A DNA stretch of 64,000 bases from positions 655,279-719,278 of the forward strand of contig NZ_JAIHON010000006.1 of assembly GCF_021173675.1 (NCBI RefSeq), read 5' to 3'. The translations under genes were made by a program, and so were the position numbers. The notes under the pieces were generated by a model that saw only the letters and a list, made by a program, of their open reading frames with translations, ran no database searches and had not been told where the DNA came from. This document shows positions 44,269-55,460 of the stretch, one piece after another. The number at the start of each line of letters is the position of its first letter. Position 1 is the first letter of the stretch. This DNA comes from Streptomyces lincolnensis. Lineage in GTDB: Bacteria > Actinomycetota > Actinomycetes > Streptomycetales > Streptomycetaceae.

Positions 44269-45312
44269 ATGGGCGGGAGGGGGAGGGACGAGCACCCTCA
44301 CGGTGCCGACCGGCTGTGCGCGGCCGGGGACCGGGTGTACTCCCGGGCCGTACGCCGCGGACGCGTACCGCGCGGTGAGGCGGAACAGGTGCCCTGTCTA
44401 CTGGAGTTGGCCCTGCTCCACCCCGACCCCGACGACATGGACTGGCTGGTGCCCACAGCACCGCAGGAGGTCATGACCCGGCTGCTGCGCGGGGTGTACG
44501 ACGAGGTCAGCGCCAGCCAGCGCCGGGTGGGCTCGGCGGTGGCGGCCTTCGAGTGGTACGCCGGTCTCGGCGGCCGGAGCCCGCTCGCGGCCGTCGGGGA
44601 GGGCTCCGCGATCCGGGTCCTGGACGGGCTCTCCCGCATCCAGGCCGCGATGGACGAGGCGACCGAGGCGTGCACCACGGAGGTCCTCACCGTCCAGCCC
44701 GGCGGGATCCGCCCCGAGGACGAACTCACCGAGGGGCTGCACCGGGCGCTCGCGCTGCGCGGCCGTGGCGTTCGCATGCGCGATCTCTACACCCACGTGG
44801 CCCGGCACGGCCAGGGCCTGCTCAACTACCTGGAGCTGATGGGCGGCACGGTGCAGGCCCGCACTCTGGACGAGGTCATCGACCGGCTCATCCTCTTCGA
44901 CCGCACGGTCGCCTTCATACCGGCCAACGCCGACCGCACCCTCGCGCTGGAGCTGCGTCACCCGGCGCTGGTCGAGTACCTGGTCACCGTCTTCGAGCGG
45001 CTGTGGCGCCTCGCGATCCCGGTGACCGCCCCGCTCCCCGACACCGGCATCGAGGGCATCTCCCACCGCGAGCAGTCCATCGCCGCGCTGCTGGCCGAGG
45101 GGCACCAGGACGCGGTCATCGCGGAACGGCTCGGCATAAGCGTCCGCACCTGCCGTGCCCACATCGCCCGCCTGTCGGAGACCCTCGGCGCGTCGAGCCG
45201 CACGCAGCTGGGGGTGCGGATCGCCCAAGTGGGACTGGTCGGACCGCCACGCCCGGCCGACGGCAGCCGCCCCCTCAGTCTTCCTGGTTCAGGATCCCCG
45301 ACTGCGCGATGA
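44269..45312 (+). CDS. LuxR-family transcriptional regulator (paralogue 1)
   Basis: 347 residues from the ATG aligned with the paralogues' N termini (frame open to 44134). Helical N-terminal region (RLCAAGDRVYSRAVRRGRVPRGEAE), a central sensor-like domain (EVLTVQPGG, RMRDLYTHVARHGQGLLNYLELMGG, LFDRTVAFIPAN, LELRHPALVEYLVTVFERLW), then LuxR-type HTH (GISHREQSIAALLAEGHQDAVIAERLGISVRTCRAHIARL). No receiver or AHL domain. The last 38 bp overlap the convergent paralogue 2. Confidence 0.87.
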   Translation: MGGRGRDEHPHGADRLCAAGDRVYSRAVRRGRVPRGEAEQVPCLLELALLHPDPDDMDWLVPTAPQEVMTRLLRGVYDEVSASQRRVGSAVAAFEWYAGLGGRSPLAAVGEGSAIRVLDGLSRIQAAMDEATEACTTEVLTVQPGGIRPEDELTEGLHRALALRGRGVRMRDLYTHVARHGQGLLNYLELMGGTVQARTLDEVIDRLILFDRTVAFIPANADRTLALELRHPALVEYLVTVFERLWRLAIPVTAPLPDTGIEGISHREQSIAALLAEGHQDAVIAERLGISVRTCRAHIARLSETLGASSRTQLGVRIAQVGLVGPPRPADGSRPLSLPGSGSPTAR

Positions 45313-46261
45313 GGTAGCCGAGTTGGGCCCGGCTCTCGCTGCCGAGGGTCGCCGCGAGTTTGGCGACGTGCACGCGGGCGGTGCGGATGTTCATCCCGAG
45401 CCGCTCGGCTATCGCGGCGTCAGTGTGGCCTTCGATGAGGAGGGTGGCGATGGCGTGCTGGCGAGGGGTGATGCCGTTGAGGGTGGGGCGCTGGACTGCC
45501 TGGGGGTACATGGGGGTGGCGAGGCGCCAGAGGCGGTCGAACGCCGTGGCCAGGAAGCCGACCATGGCGGGGTGGCGGACCTCCAGGGCGACTGAGCGGT
45601 CCTTGCTGGCCGGGATGAAGGCGACTCTGCGGTCGGTGACGAGGAGCCGGTCGGTTACCTCGTCCAGGGTGCGGGCCTCCACGTCTCCGCGCAGTTGTTC
45701 GTAGCGGGCGACGATGGAGGGCGCGTTGCGCAGGGTGTGCTGGTAGAGGGTGCGCATGCGGCCACCGCGGTCGAGGAAGTCCTGGTCGCGGAGCAGGGCT
45801 TCGCGATGGCGGTCGGAGGATTTACGGATGTGCGTGGGGTGGGGCTGGATGGTGAGCACTTCTTCGGATGCCTCGGACACAGCCTCGGTGATGGCATTGT
45901 TGATCTGGTCGAACCCGCTCAGGACGTGGATACCCGGGGAGTCGTCGGTGCCGGTGAGCCGTGCGTCGATCCGCATGAGTGGTTCGAACGCTTCCGCCAG
46001 CCGGGCTTCGCGGCGGCGCTCCTCGGCGATACGGTCCCCCGTACCGCGCAGCATTCGGTGAAGGGCCGCCACAGGCGCGATCGGCTTCAACCTGCTCAGG
46101 TCCATGGCCGTGGGGTACAGCAGGCCGAAGTCGACCAGGCAGGGTGCCGTCTCGGCGTCGGCGCCGCTCACATGTCCCTCGCGCAGGGCGCGTTCGTACA
46201 ACTGCATCCCTGCCGCGCACAGGTCTTCCGCGCAGTGCTCCGGATGTGGTGCCGAGGTCAC
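45275..46261 (-). CDS. LuxR-family transcriptional regulator (paralogue 2)
   Basis: 328 residues, same architecture as paralogue 1 (EVLTIQPHP, RMRTLYQHTLRNAPSIVARY, VTDRRVAFIPASKDRS, HTH GITPRQHAIATLLIEGHTDAAIAERLGMNIRTARVHVAKL, end AQLGYLIAQSGILNQED). Nearly identical to paralogue 3 in the C-terminal half; recent tandem duplication. Same-strand spacing to paralogue 3 is 29 bp. Confidence 0.9.
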   Translation of the reverse strand: MTSAPHPEHCAEDLCAAGMQLYERALREGHVSGADAETAPCLVDFGLLYPTAMDLSRLKPIAPVAALHRMLRGTGDRIAEERRREARLAEAFEPLMRIDARLTGTDDSPGIHVLSGFDQINNAITEAVSEASEEVLTIQPHPTHIRKSSDRHREALLRDQDFLDRGGRMRTLYQHTLRNAPSIVARYEQLRGDVEARTLDEVTDRLLVTDRRVAFIPASKDRSVALEVRHPAMVGFLATAFDRLWRLATPMYPQAVQRPTLNGITPRQHAIATLLIEGHTDAAIAERLGMNIRTARVHVAKLAATLGSESRAQLGYLIAQSGILNQED

Positions 46262-46290
46262 TGTGCCCCCTCTCCTTGGGACCCTTGGTG

Positions 46291-47283
46291 TCAGCCTTCC
46301 TGGTTCAGGATCCCCGACTGCGCGATGAGGTAGCCGAGCTGGGCCCGGCTCTCGCTGCCGAGGGTCGCCGCGAGTTTGGCGACGTGCACGCGGGCGGTGC
46401 GGATGTTCATCCCGAGCCGCTCGGCTATCGCGGCGTCAGTGTGGCCCTCGATGAGGAGGGTGGCGATGGCTCGTTGGCGGGGGGTGATGCCGTTGAGGGT
46501 GGGGCGTTGGACAGCTTGGGGGTGCATGGGGGTGGCGAGGCGCCAGAGGCGGTCGAAGGCGGTGGCGAGAAAGCCGACCATGGCCGGGTGGCGGATTTCC
46601 AGGGCGAGCGAGCGGTCCTTGCTGGCGGGGATGAAGGCGACGGTGCGGTCGGTGACGATGAGACGGTCGGTCACCTCGTCGAGGGTGCGGGCCTCCACGT
46701 CTCCGCGCAGTTGTTCGTAGCGGGCGGCGATGGACGGTGCGTTGCGCAGGGTGTGCTGGTAGAGGGTGCGGATACGGCCGCCTCGGTCGAGAAAGTCCTG
46801 GTCGCGGGCGAGTGCTTCGGTATGGATGGCGGGGAGCACGTGGGCGAGCCGGTGCCCGGTGTGCGGCTGGATGGTGAGAACCTCGCTGGAGCTCTCGGCC
46901 ATTGCCTGGCCGATGGCCTGCCCGATGCGGTCGTAGCCGCTGAGCACACTGACCATGGGGGCGCCCTCGGTGCCCGAACGCCGGCCGCCGATCCGCATGA
47001 GCGGTTCGAACACCTCCGCGAGACGGGCCTCGCGTCGCCGCTCGTCGGCGATCCGCTCGCCGCTGTCGCGCAGCATCTGCTGGAGGGCGACGACGGGGGT
47101 GAGCGGTTCCAGCCTGGTCACATCCGTGATCGCGGGATACAGCAGGCCGAGGTCGAGCAGGCAGGGTGCCGTCTCGGCGTCGGAACTGGTCACATGCCCC
47201 TCGCGCAGAGCATGTTCGTACAGCTGTATCCCTGCCGCGCACAGGTCTTCCGCGCCGTGTTCCGGGTGTGGTGCCGGGGTCAC
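46291..47283 (-). CDS. LuxR-family transcriptional regulator (paralogue 3)
   Basis: 330 residues; begins MTPAPHPEHGAEDLCAAGIQLY and ends IAQSGILNQEG. Differs from paralogue 2 mainly in the segment around residues 110-150 (sensor loop), while the HTH is identical. The spacer before it repeats the spacer before paralogue 2 (a CTTGGGACC-containing element), showing that the gene and its intergenic region were copied together. Confidence 0.9.
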   Translation of the reverse strand: MTPAPHPEHGAEDLCAAGIQLYEHALREGHVTSSDAETAPCLLDLGLLYPAITDVTRLEPLTPVVALQQMLRDSGERIADERRREARLAEVFEPLMRIGGRRSGTEGAPMVSVLSGYDRIGQAIGQAMAESSSEVLTIQPHTGHRLAHVLPAIHTEALARDQDFLDRGGRIRTLYQHTLRNAPSIAARYEQLRGDVEARTLDEVTDRLIVTDRTVAFIPASKDRSLALEIRHPAMVGFLATAFDRLWRLATPMHPQAVQRPTLNGITPRQRAIATLLIEGHTDAAIAERLGMNIRTARVHVAKLAATLGSESRAQLGYLIAQSGILNQEG

Positions 47284-47311
47284 TGTGCCCCTCCCCTTGG
47301 GACCTTTGGTG

Positions 47312-48292
47312 TCAGTCTTCCTGGTTCAGGATCCCGGACTGCGCGATGAGGTAGCCGAGCTGGGCCCGGCTTCCGCTGCCCAGCGCCGTGGCGAGCTTGG
47401 CTATATGGGCGCGGCAGGTGCGCACGTTCATGCCCAGGCGGCGGGCTATGGCTTCGTCGACATGGCCCTCGACCAGGAGCTTGGCGATGGAGTGCTGGAT
47501 CTCGGTGATGCCGTCGGGAGCGGTCTCGTAGGGGGCGCCCGCGGTGAGCTGGACGGCCCGGCCCCACATGAACTCGAACACCCTGATCAGATAGCGAACG
47601 AGCCCGGGGTGCCGGATCTCCATGGCCACCTGCTGGTCGTCCCGTATCGGGATGAAGGCGACGGTCTCGTCGCAGATGATGAGGCGCTCGACCAGTTCGT
47701 CGATGGTGCGGTACTCCACCTTGCCGGCGGAGAGCTGCTCCACGTAGGCCAGCCGCTCGGCGTCGTAGCGGACCGTGTGTTGGTACAGGGTCCGGATGCG
47801 GACCCCGCGCTCGATCAGAGGCCTGTCCCGCTCCAGGCCCTGGACGATGCTGCGCTCGGAGAAGCGGTTGGTCGGCTGGATGGTGAGCATCTCGCTCTGG
47901 CACTGGCCCGTGGCCAAGTTGAGGGCCGCGTTGATGCGGTCACCGCCCTCCAGGACCGAGATCGAGTGGGCGGACGCCGTCAGCTGGGTGCCCAGGGTCA
48001 TGAACGGCTCAAAAGCTTCGGACAGTTCGATTGACCGGCGCCTGCGTTCGGCTATCTCCCGTTCGATGGGATCAAGCCGTTGGGTCAACGCGAGCGCCGG
48101 GGGGATGGGGCGCAACCAGTCGGGATCGTCCGGATCGGGGAGCAGTAGATCCAGTTCTGCCAGACAGGGAGCCGCTTCCGCGTCCGCACGGGATATGCGT
48201 CCCTTGCGTAGAGCCTCCGCGTAAAGTCGGCCACCTTCCTCACACAGTTCGGTTACCGCATGGGGATGTGTCACCTTCACCCGATTCGCCAC
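47312..48292 (-). CDS. LuxR-family transcriptional regulator (paralogue 4)
   Basis: 326 residues from a GTG (MANRVKVTHPHAV) placed 5 nt after GGAG. Same layout; HTH region GITEIQHSIAKLLVEGHVDEAIARRLGMNVRTCRAHIAKL and end IAQSGILNQED. More diverged from 2 and 3 in the central domain. It is first in a run of three minus-strand paralogues and divergent from the small secreted peptide gene. Confidence 0.9.
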   Translation of the reverse strand: MANRVKVTHPHAVTELCEEGGRLYAEALRKGRISRADAEAAPCLAELDLLLPDPDDPDWLRPIPPALALTQRLDPIEREIAERRRRSIELSEAFEPFMTLGTQLTASAHSISVLEGGDRINAALNLATGQCQSEMLTIQPTNRFSERSIVQGLERDRPLIERGVRIRTLYQHTVRYDAERLAYVEQLSAGKVEYRTIDELVERLIICDETVAFIPIRDDQQVAMEIRHPGLVRYLIRVFEFMWGRAVQLTAGAPYETAPDGITEIQHSIAKLLVEGHVDEAIARRLGMNVRTCRAHIAKLATALGSGSRAQLGYLIAQSGILNQED

Positions 48293-48408
48293 TAAATCTC
48301 CACCCCCCAGGGTCCTGAACATGCAGGAACATGATGCACCGATTGTGTGGCCATGACGTGCCTGAATGAGCCATCGTCGTACTCGACGGGGGAAGAGGGG
48401 ACCTTCAA

Positions 48409-48618
48409 GTGAGGACGAAGCCGACTATGAGTAAGAGATTGCTTCGCTCGGTACTTGTCGCCGCCTTCTCCACCGTTGTTGCCATCGGAACGCTGAGTGG
48501 CATCTCTGGTACGAAGGGCGACGTCGAGGCGGACAGCAAGTGGCCGGCGGTGGTCGTTTCCACCGTGGACGGCGGGAGCGACGCGGCGGTCGGCACCGAC
48601 GACAGCGCCGGGAGCTGA
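48409..48618 (+). CDS. Small secreted peptide
   Basis: 69 residues from GTG (an in-frame ATG at 48427 gives MSKRLLRS). Basic N terminus, hydrophobic stretch VLVAAFSTVVAIGTLSGI, then an acidic/small-residue tail (DVEADSKWP, VDGGSDAAVGTDDSAGS). No cysteine. Resembles an exported peptide or pheromone precursor. It lies divergent to LuxR paralogue 4 and 4 nt before the Rieske-like gene. Confidence 0.65.
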   Translation: MRTKPTMSKRLLRSVLVAAFSTVVAIGTLSGISGTKGDVEADSKWPAVVVSTVDGGSDAAVGTDDSAGS

Positions 48619-48622
48619 CGAC

Positions 48623-48955
48623 GTGACCACTCCACCCGACGACCGCTCCTTCCGCCGCGAAATGGCAACCGCCTACCGCTCCGGCTGGCACTTCATCGAC
48701 CTGGTCACCGCGATCCCCCACGCCGGTGACTCACTGATGGTGACGGTCTTCGGAGAGCCGGTCGTCGTGACGCGGGACGAGGACGAGGACGTACGGGCCT
48801 ACCGGTGCCTGCGGCGGCCGCGCGGGGCGCCCCAGCCCGTGCGGTGTGCCATCCGGTACGGAATGATCTTTGTGAATCTGGACCAGCGTGACCATCGCCT
48901 GGTGGAGCCGGACGCCCCGGCCCCCCGGACCATAGCCACCCCCCGCAGTGCCTGA
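48623..48955 (+). CDS. Rieske-like protein with substituted cluster ligands
   Basis: 110 residues from GTG. The order WHFIDLVTAIPHAGDSL, VFGEPVVVTRDEDEDVRAYRC, YGMIFVNLD follows the N-terminal Rieske domain of ring-hydroxylating oxygenases (pvvvtRd...GxIFVNLD). The usual CxH and CxxH ligands appear as C62-L-R64 and C75-A-I-R78: both cysteines remain, both histidines are arginine, and the spacing is short. There is no catalytic (non-heme iron) domain. A normal [2Fe-2S] cluster is unlikely; the gene may be an unusual cluster protein or a degenerating fragment. Confidence 0.6.
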   Translation: MTTPPDDRSFRREMATAYRSGWHFIDLVTAIPHAGDSLMVTVFGEPVVVTRDEDEDVRAYRCLRRPRGAPQPVRCAIRYGMIFVNLDQRDHRLVEPDAPAPRTIATPRSA

Positions 48956-48998
48956 CGCGATTCCCCCGTCGTAACAGATCGCTCAGGTGCTTCCCCCC

Positions 48999-49039
48999 GC
49001 AGCGGCGTCACCGTGACCTGAACACGGTGACGCCGCTGC
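48999..49039. terminator. Strong hairpin terminator
   Basis: Perfect 17-bp stem (48999-49015 / 49023-49039, loop ACCTGAA) 43 nt after the Rieske-like gene. Confidence 0.85.
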
Positions 49040-49206
49040 AGTTTGTGGGAAATATGCGGACATCGGCACCGCCGGGCCGTACCGGGTCGTGGCTCAAAGC
49101 AATCGATCATGGTTCGGTTTTACCGACCGCTCGTGCTTTTTCCGGTGCCCGCGCGGGGTGCGCGCGTTCTCGGCCACCTTGTCCCATCCTGCACCGGGTC
49201 GTCGGC
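49040..49206. other. Intergenic, no gene seen
   Basis: Between the hairpin terminator and the stop of the PPOX-like gene; nothing supportable beyond A+T-richer patches near 49040-49140. Confidence 0.4.
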
Positions 49207-49620
49207 TCAGCCGTTCCCCATGGCCCGCGTCAGTTCGATCTCGATCACCACGCGGTCCGGGTTCGGCGAGGGTGTGCGCTCGTAGCGCTCGGCGTAGCGC
49301 CGCACCGCCTCCGCCACCCGCTCCGGTTCGGTGCGGACGAAGGCGCGGCCCTCCAGGGTCGCCCAGCGCCGCCCCGCCACCTGGCAGACCGCCACCCGTG
49401 CGCCCTCGGGGCCGGCGGCCAACACATTGGCCACCTTCGTACTGGATTTGTTGGCGATCACCCGAGCCGTCCGGGCCCGAGGGTCGTATGTCACCCCGAC
49501 GGGCACCACGTGCGGACTGCCGTCCGGGCGTGGTGTCGTCAGCGTGCACAGGTGCCGTTCCCGCCAGAAGCTGAGATACGGCGCGTCGGGGGCACCCGGA
49601 TCCTGGGAGTGTCTGCTCAT
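49207..49620 (-). CDS. Pyridoxamine-5'-phosphate-oxidase-like (PPOX) F420/FMN protein
   Basis: 137 residues: YLSFWRERHLCTLTTPRPDGSPHVVPVGVTYD, then KVANVLAAGPEGARVAVCQVAGRRWATLEGRA, the split-barrel PPOX fold used by F420- or FMN-dependent reductases in actinobacteria. Substrate unknown. Starts 40 nt from the clpB HAIR, so HspR binding there could also affect it. Confidence 0.85.
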   Translation of the reverse strand: MSRHSQDPGAPDAPYLSFWRERHLCTLTTPRPDGSPHVVPVGVTYDPRARTARVIANKSSTKVANVLAAGPEGARVAVCQVAGRRWATLEGRAFVRTEPERVAEAVRRYAERYERTPSPNPDRVVIEIELTRAMGNG

Positions 49621-49659
49621 GGCCCGGAACCTAGCTTCCCCCGGCCTCCCGGACTCCGC

Positions 49660-49680
49660 CTTGAGTGGAATAGACTCAAC
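49660..49680 (+). promoter_or_regulatory. HAIR (HspR operator) upstream of clpB
   Basis: CTTGAGT-GGAATAG-ACTCAAC, one mismatch from the HAIR consensus, 87 nt upstream of the clpB start. A TTGACC box follows at about 49690, plausibly the -35 of the clpB promoter. Confidence 0.9.
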
Positions 49681-49766
49681 TTTGTGTACGTTGACCGAGT
49701 CAGCACTGGGAGTTGCGGCAGACCGCTGACGGAGACGTGACGGAGACGTAGGAGGAGAACGCGAAC

Positions 49767-52364
<2,598 letters not shown>

Positions 52365-52507
52365 CGGGGGCGGAATCCTCCGTCTTCCTCAGTCCGCGGG
52401 TGATCGTTTTCGGCCAACCACACGAGTCACTCGCACACCTTCCGGCCCTCCGCTTCACGGAAACTTCATAGATCGCGGAGCGGGCGGCAAGGCCCGGGAA
52501 GCGTGAG

Positions 52508-52532
52508 CCGCCGTTCCGGTTCGGGACGGCGG
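52508..52532 (+). terminator. Probable clpB terminator
   Basis: CCGCCGTTCC / GGGACGGCGG stem with one mismatch and 5-nt loop, about 145 nt after the clpB stop. Confidence 0.5.
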
Positions 52533-52722
52533 TTCCCGGCCACGGCCATAAATCCTCTGTGGGCATGTCCATGCGGTGCTTACAGTGACCGGGCGTCTTG
52601 AGGCGGACCTGATCACTCCGGCCCGGGCGCGTGCTTCACGGGGGAACGTCCACGCACATCACCTTGCGCCGCCGCGCGCCCCCGCATGCCTGTTGCGACA
52701 CTTCAGCAGAGAAGGAATGTGC

Positions 52723-53250
52723 ATGCGCAAGCTCCTGACCGCAGCCGGTCTCGCGTCGTCCGCCGTCGCCCTGGGCGTCCTGATGGCCTCCCCGGCGGCC
52801 GCCTGGTCCGCGACGTCCCAGTTCGACGTCACCTTCCCCGGCGCGAAGCCGAAGACGACGTACATCGTCGACAACAACGGCGCGGCCAACCTCGACCAGG
52901 GCGGCTTCCAGGCCAAGTCGGTCGTCTACTGGAAGCTGGCCGTCGACCAGATCGGCGACCACTCGACCCGCTTCACCAGCTTCAAGATCACGACGCGTTC
53001 CGAGGCGCGGCTCGGCCCGAACGAGCCGGACGAGGTCATCACCAAGAAGACCTGCGACCTGACCGCGAAGGTCAACGACAACCCCTTCTGGTCCTACGAC
53101 ACCGCGTCGAACACCTGCGTCGCCCCGTCCCAGGTCTACGACGGCGAGCTGTACTGGTCCGCGGACGCCACGATCGTCTACGACATCGTGGGCGACGACA
53201 AGGGAGCCATCACCCAGGAGCTCCAGGGCACCGCGCTGGTCCACGGCTGA
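52723..53250 (+). CDS. Secreted hypothetical protein
   Basis: 175 residues from an ATG 7 nt after AAGGA (a second in-frame ATG at 52717). Signal peptide MRKLLTAAGLASSAVALGVL, cleavage near SPAAAWSA. The mature ~150 residues are beta-rich with two cysteines (TKKTCDLTAK, SNTCVAPSQ) and no recognised domain. Not obviously linked to clpB. Followed by a perfect terminator hairpin. Confidence 0.75.
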   Translation: MRKLLTAAGLASSAVALGVLMASPAAAWSATSQFDVTFPGAKPKTTYIVDNNGAANLDQGGFQAKSVVYWKLAVDQIGDHSTRFTSFKITTRSEARLGPNEPDEVITKKTCDLTAKVNDNPFWSYDTASNTCVAPSQVYDGELYWSADATIVYDIVGDDKGAITQELQGTALVHG

Positions 53251-53285
53251 CCCGGCCGGGTACGACCGGTCGGGTATGAGGGGCC

Positions 53286-53316
53286 AGATCCTGTCAGCCC
53301 TGGGCTGACAGGATCT
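53286..53316. terminator. Terminator hairpin
   Basis: Perfect 14-bp stem AGATCCTGTCAGCC / GGCTGACAGGATCT with CTG loop. Confidence 0.85.
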
Positions 53317-53384
53317 GTCGGGGCTTGCCACCCCCCTCCCCGGATGGGGGAGGATGGCGGGATCCGTACGAAGGGAAATTCACG

Positions 53385-53921
53385 GTGACCATCGACCCGT
53401 CCTCGATTCCGAACTTCGGGGGCCAGCCCGAGCCGCAGCCCCAAGGACCGGCGGGCCCCGTCGTCCCGGATCAGGATCTTGTGAAGCAGCTCCTCGACCA
53501 GATGGAGCTGAAGTATGTCGTCGACGACGAGGGTGACCTCGCGGCGCCGTGGGAGCAGTTCCGTACGTACTTCATGTTCCGTGGTGAGGGAGACCAGCAG
53601 GTCTTCTCGGTGCGCACGTTCTACGACCGCCCCCACAAGATCGACGAGAAGCCGCTGCTGCTGGAGTCCATCGACGACTGGAACCGGCGGACCCTGTGGC
53701 CCAAGGTCTACAGCCACACCCATGACGACGGCACCGTCCGCCTGATCGGCGAGGCGCAGATGCTGATCGGCACCGGCGTCAGCCTGGAGCACTTCGTCTC
53801 CTCCACCGTCAGCTGGGTGCGCGCCGCCATCGAGTTCGACAAGTGGCTCGTCGAGCAGCTCGGCCTCGAGCAGGAGGTCAACGACGCGGAGAAGCCCGAG
53901 GACTCCGGCGACGAGGAGTAG
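53385..53921 (+). CDS. YbjN domain protein
   Basis: 178 residues from GTG with AAGGGA upstream (frame open to 53325). The core ELKYVVDDEGDLAAPW, FRTYFMFRGEGDQQVFSVRTFY, LLESIDDWNRRTLWPKVY and EHFVSSTVSWVRAAIEFDKWL matches YbjN, a type-III-secretion-chaperone-like fold with unclear function. Pro/Gln-rich N terminus, acidic C terminus. Confidence 0.85.
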   Translation: MTIDPSSIPNFGGQPEPQPQGPAGPVVPDQDLVKQLLDQMELKYVVDDEGDLAAPWEQFRTYFMFRGEGDQQVFSVRTFYDRPHKIDEKPLLLESIDDWNRRTLWPKVYSHTHDDGTVRLIGEAQMLIGTGVSLEHFVSSTVSWVRAAIEFDKWLVEQLGLEQEVNDAEKPEDSGDEE

Positions 53922-53934
53922 GCCCGCGGACGCA

Positions 53935-53990
53935 CGAGAGCCCGGCCAGGGCACCGGCCATCACGGTCGGGTGCCGGGGCCGGGCTCTCG
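53935..53990. terminator. Bidirectional terminator
   Basis: CGAGAGCCCGGCC / GGCCGGGCTCTCG, a 13-bp outer stem with a smaller stem inside, between convergent YbjN and aminotransferase genes. Confidence 0.85.
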
Positions 53991-54067
53991 CGCGTCCGGC
54001 GTTCGAGCGGCGCGGGCGAGGGCGCTCGGGCGAGGGTGTTCCGGCGGGGGCGTCCGGGCGGGTGCGC

Positions 54068-55261
54068 TCAGGCGAGTGCCTTGAGACGCTTGACCGCTTC
54101 CTCCAGCACCTCGGTCCGCTTGCAGAAGGCGAACCGTACGAAGGGGGCGCCGGCGTCGCGGTGGTCGTAGAAGACCGCGTTGGGGATCGCGACCACACCG
54201 GCCCGCTCCGGCAGGGCGCGGCAGAAGGCGAAGCCGTCGCCCTCCTGGGAGAGGGCGGTGCCGAGGGGGCGGATGTCGGTGGTGACGAAGTACGTGCCGG
54301 CGGGGCGGAAGACCTTGAAGCCCGCTTCGGCGAGACCGGTCGCGAGCAGGTCGCGCTTGGCGAGCATGTCGTCGCGGAACGCGGTGAAGTAGCTGTCGGG
54401 GAGAGCGAGCGCTTCGGCGACCGCGTACTGGAACGGTCCCGAGGAGACGTAGGTCAGGAACTGCTTCGCCGAGCGGACCGCCGCGACCAGTTCCGGGGCC
54501 GCCGTCACCCAGCCGACCTTCCAGCCGGTGAAGGAGAAGGTCTTGCCGGCGGAACCGATGGTCACCGTCCGCTCGCGCATCCCCGGGAAGCCGGCGAGGG
54601 GCAGGTGCTCGGCCTCGCCGAAGACCAGGTGCTCGTAGACCTCGTCCGTGACGACGAGCAGGTCCCGCTCGACGGCGAGCTCGGCGATCGCGGTCAGTTC
54701 CTCGCGGGTGAGGACGGTGCCCGTCGGGTTGTGCGGCGTGTTGACCAGCAGCAGGCGGGTGCGGTCGGTGACGGCGGCGCGCAGCTCGTCGAGGTCCAGG
54801 CGGAAGGAGTCCTCGTGCGGGCGCAGGGTCACCGGGACCCGCTTGCCGCCCGCCATGGCGATGCAGGCCGCGTAGGAGTCGTAGTACGGCTCCAGGGCGA
54901 CGACCTCGTCGCCGGGCTCCAGCAGGGCGAGCAGCGAGGCGGCGATGGCCTCCGTGGCCCCCGCCGTGACCAGGACCTCGGTGTCCGGGTCGAAGGACAG
55001 GCCGTAGCGGCGCTGCTGGTGCGCGCTGATCGCGGTGCGCAGCTCGGGGATGCCGGGGCCGGGCGGGTACTGGTTGCCGTGGCCCGCGCGCAGCGCGCGG
55101 ACGGCGGCCTCCCTGACCTCCTCGGGGCCGTCCGTGTCGGGAAAGCCCTGGCCCAGGTTGATCGCGCCGGTCCGCACGGCCAGGGCGGACATCTCGGCGA
55201 AGATCGTCGTCCCGAACTCGGCGAGACGGCGATTGAGGTGGGGACGTGTGCTGGAGGTCAT
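54068..55261 (-). CDS. PLP-dependent aminotransferase, class I/II
   Basis: 397 residues from the ATG giving MTSSTRPHLNRRLAEF, 8 nt after AGGA (ATG at 55270 overlaps that site). Signatures: INLGQGFPDTDGPEEV, NQYPPGPGIPELRTAI, VTAGATEAI, NTPHNPTGTV, VVTDEVYEHLVF, GSAGKTFSFTGWKVGW (PLP lysine, about residue 240) and FVRFAFCK. Closest style is kynurenine/methionine aminotransferase or actinobacterial N-succinyl-diaminopimelate transaminase. Exact substrate not decidable. Confidence 0.9.
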   Translation of the reverse strand: MTSSTRPHLNRRLAEFGTTIFAEMSALAVRTGAINLGQGFPDTDGPEEVREAAVRALRAGHGNQYPPGPGIPELRTAISAHQQRRYGLSFDPDTEVLVTAGATEAIAASLLALLEPGDEVVALEPYYDSYAACIAMAGGKRVPVTLRPHEDSFRLDLDELRAAVTDRTRLLLVNTPHNPTGTVLTREELTAIAELAVERDLLVVTDEVYEHLVFGEAEHLPLAGFPGMRERTVTIGSAGKTFSFTGWKVGWVTAAPELVAAVRSAKQFLTYVSSGPFQYAVAEALALPDSYFTAFRDDMLAKRDLLATGLAEAGFKVFRPAGTYFVTTDIRPLGTALSQEGDGFAFCRALPERAGVVAIPNAVFYDHRDAGAPFVRFAFCKRTEVLEEAVKRLKALA

Positions 55262-55460
55262 GCCGGTCATCCTGCGCCCAAGCTCCGGGCTTCCTCAACT
55301 CGCCGTGCGTCCCGCCCCGCGCCGCCCCGGTACTCACAGCTCAGAAGTTCCTCAACTCTGCTTTGGGCCGTGAGCGGGCCGGGCATCCCCCGTTCACGCA
55401 GCTGGTGAGGCGCCCACGGGGGGCCGCTTCGGGGGAGCTGCACGAAAGGAGGGTGACGTC

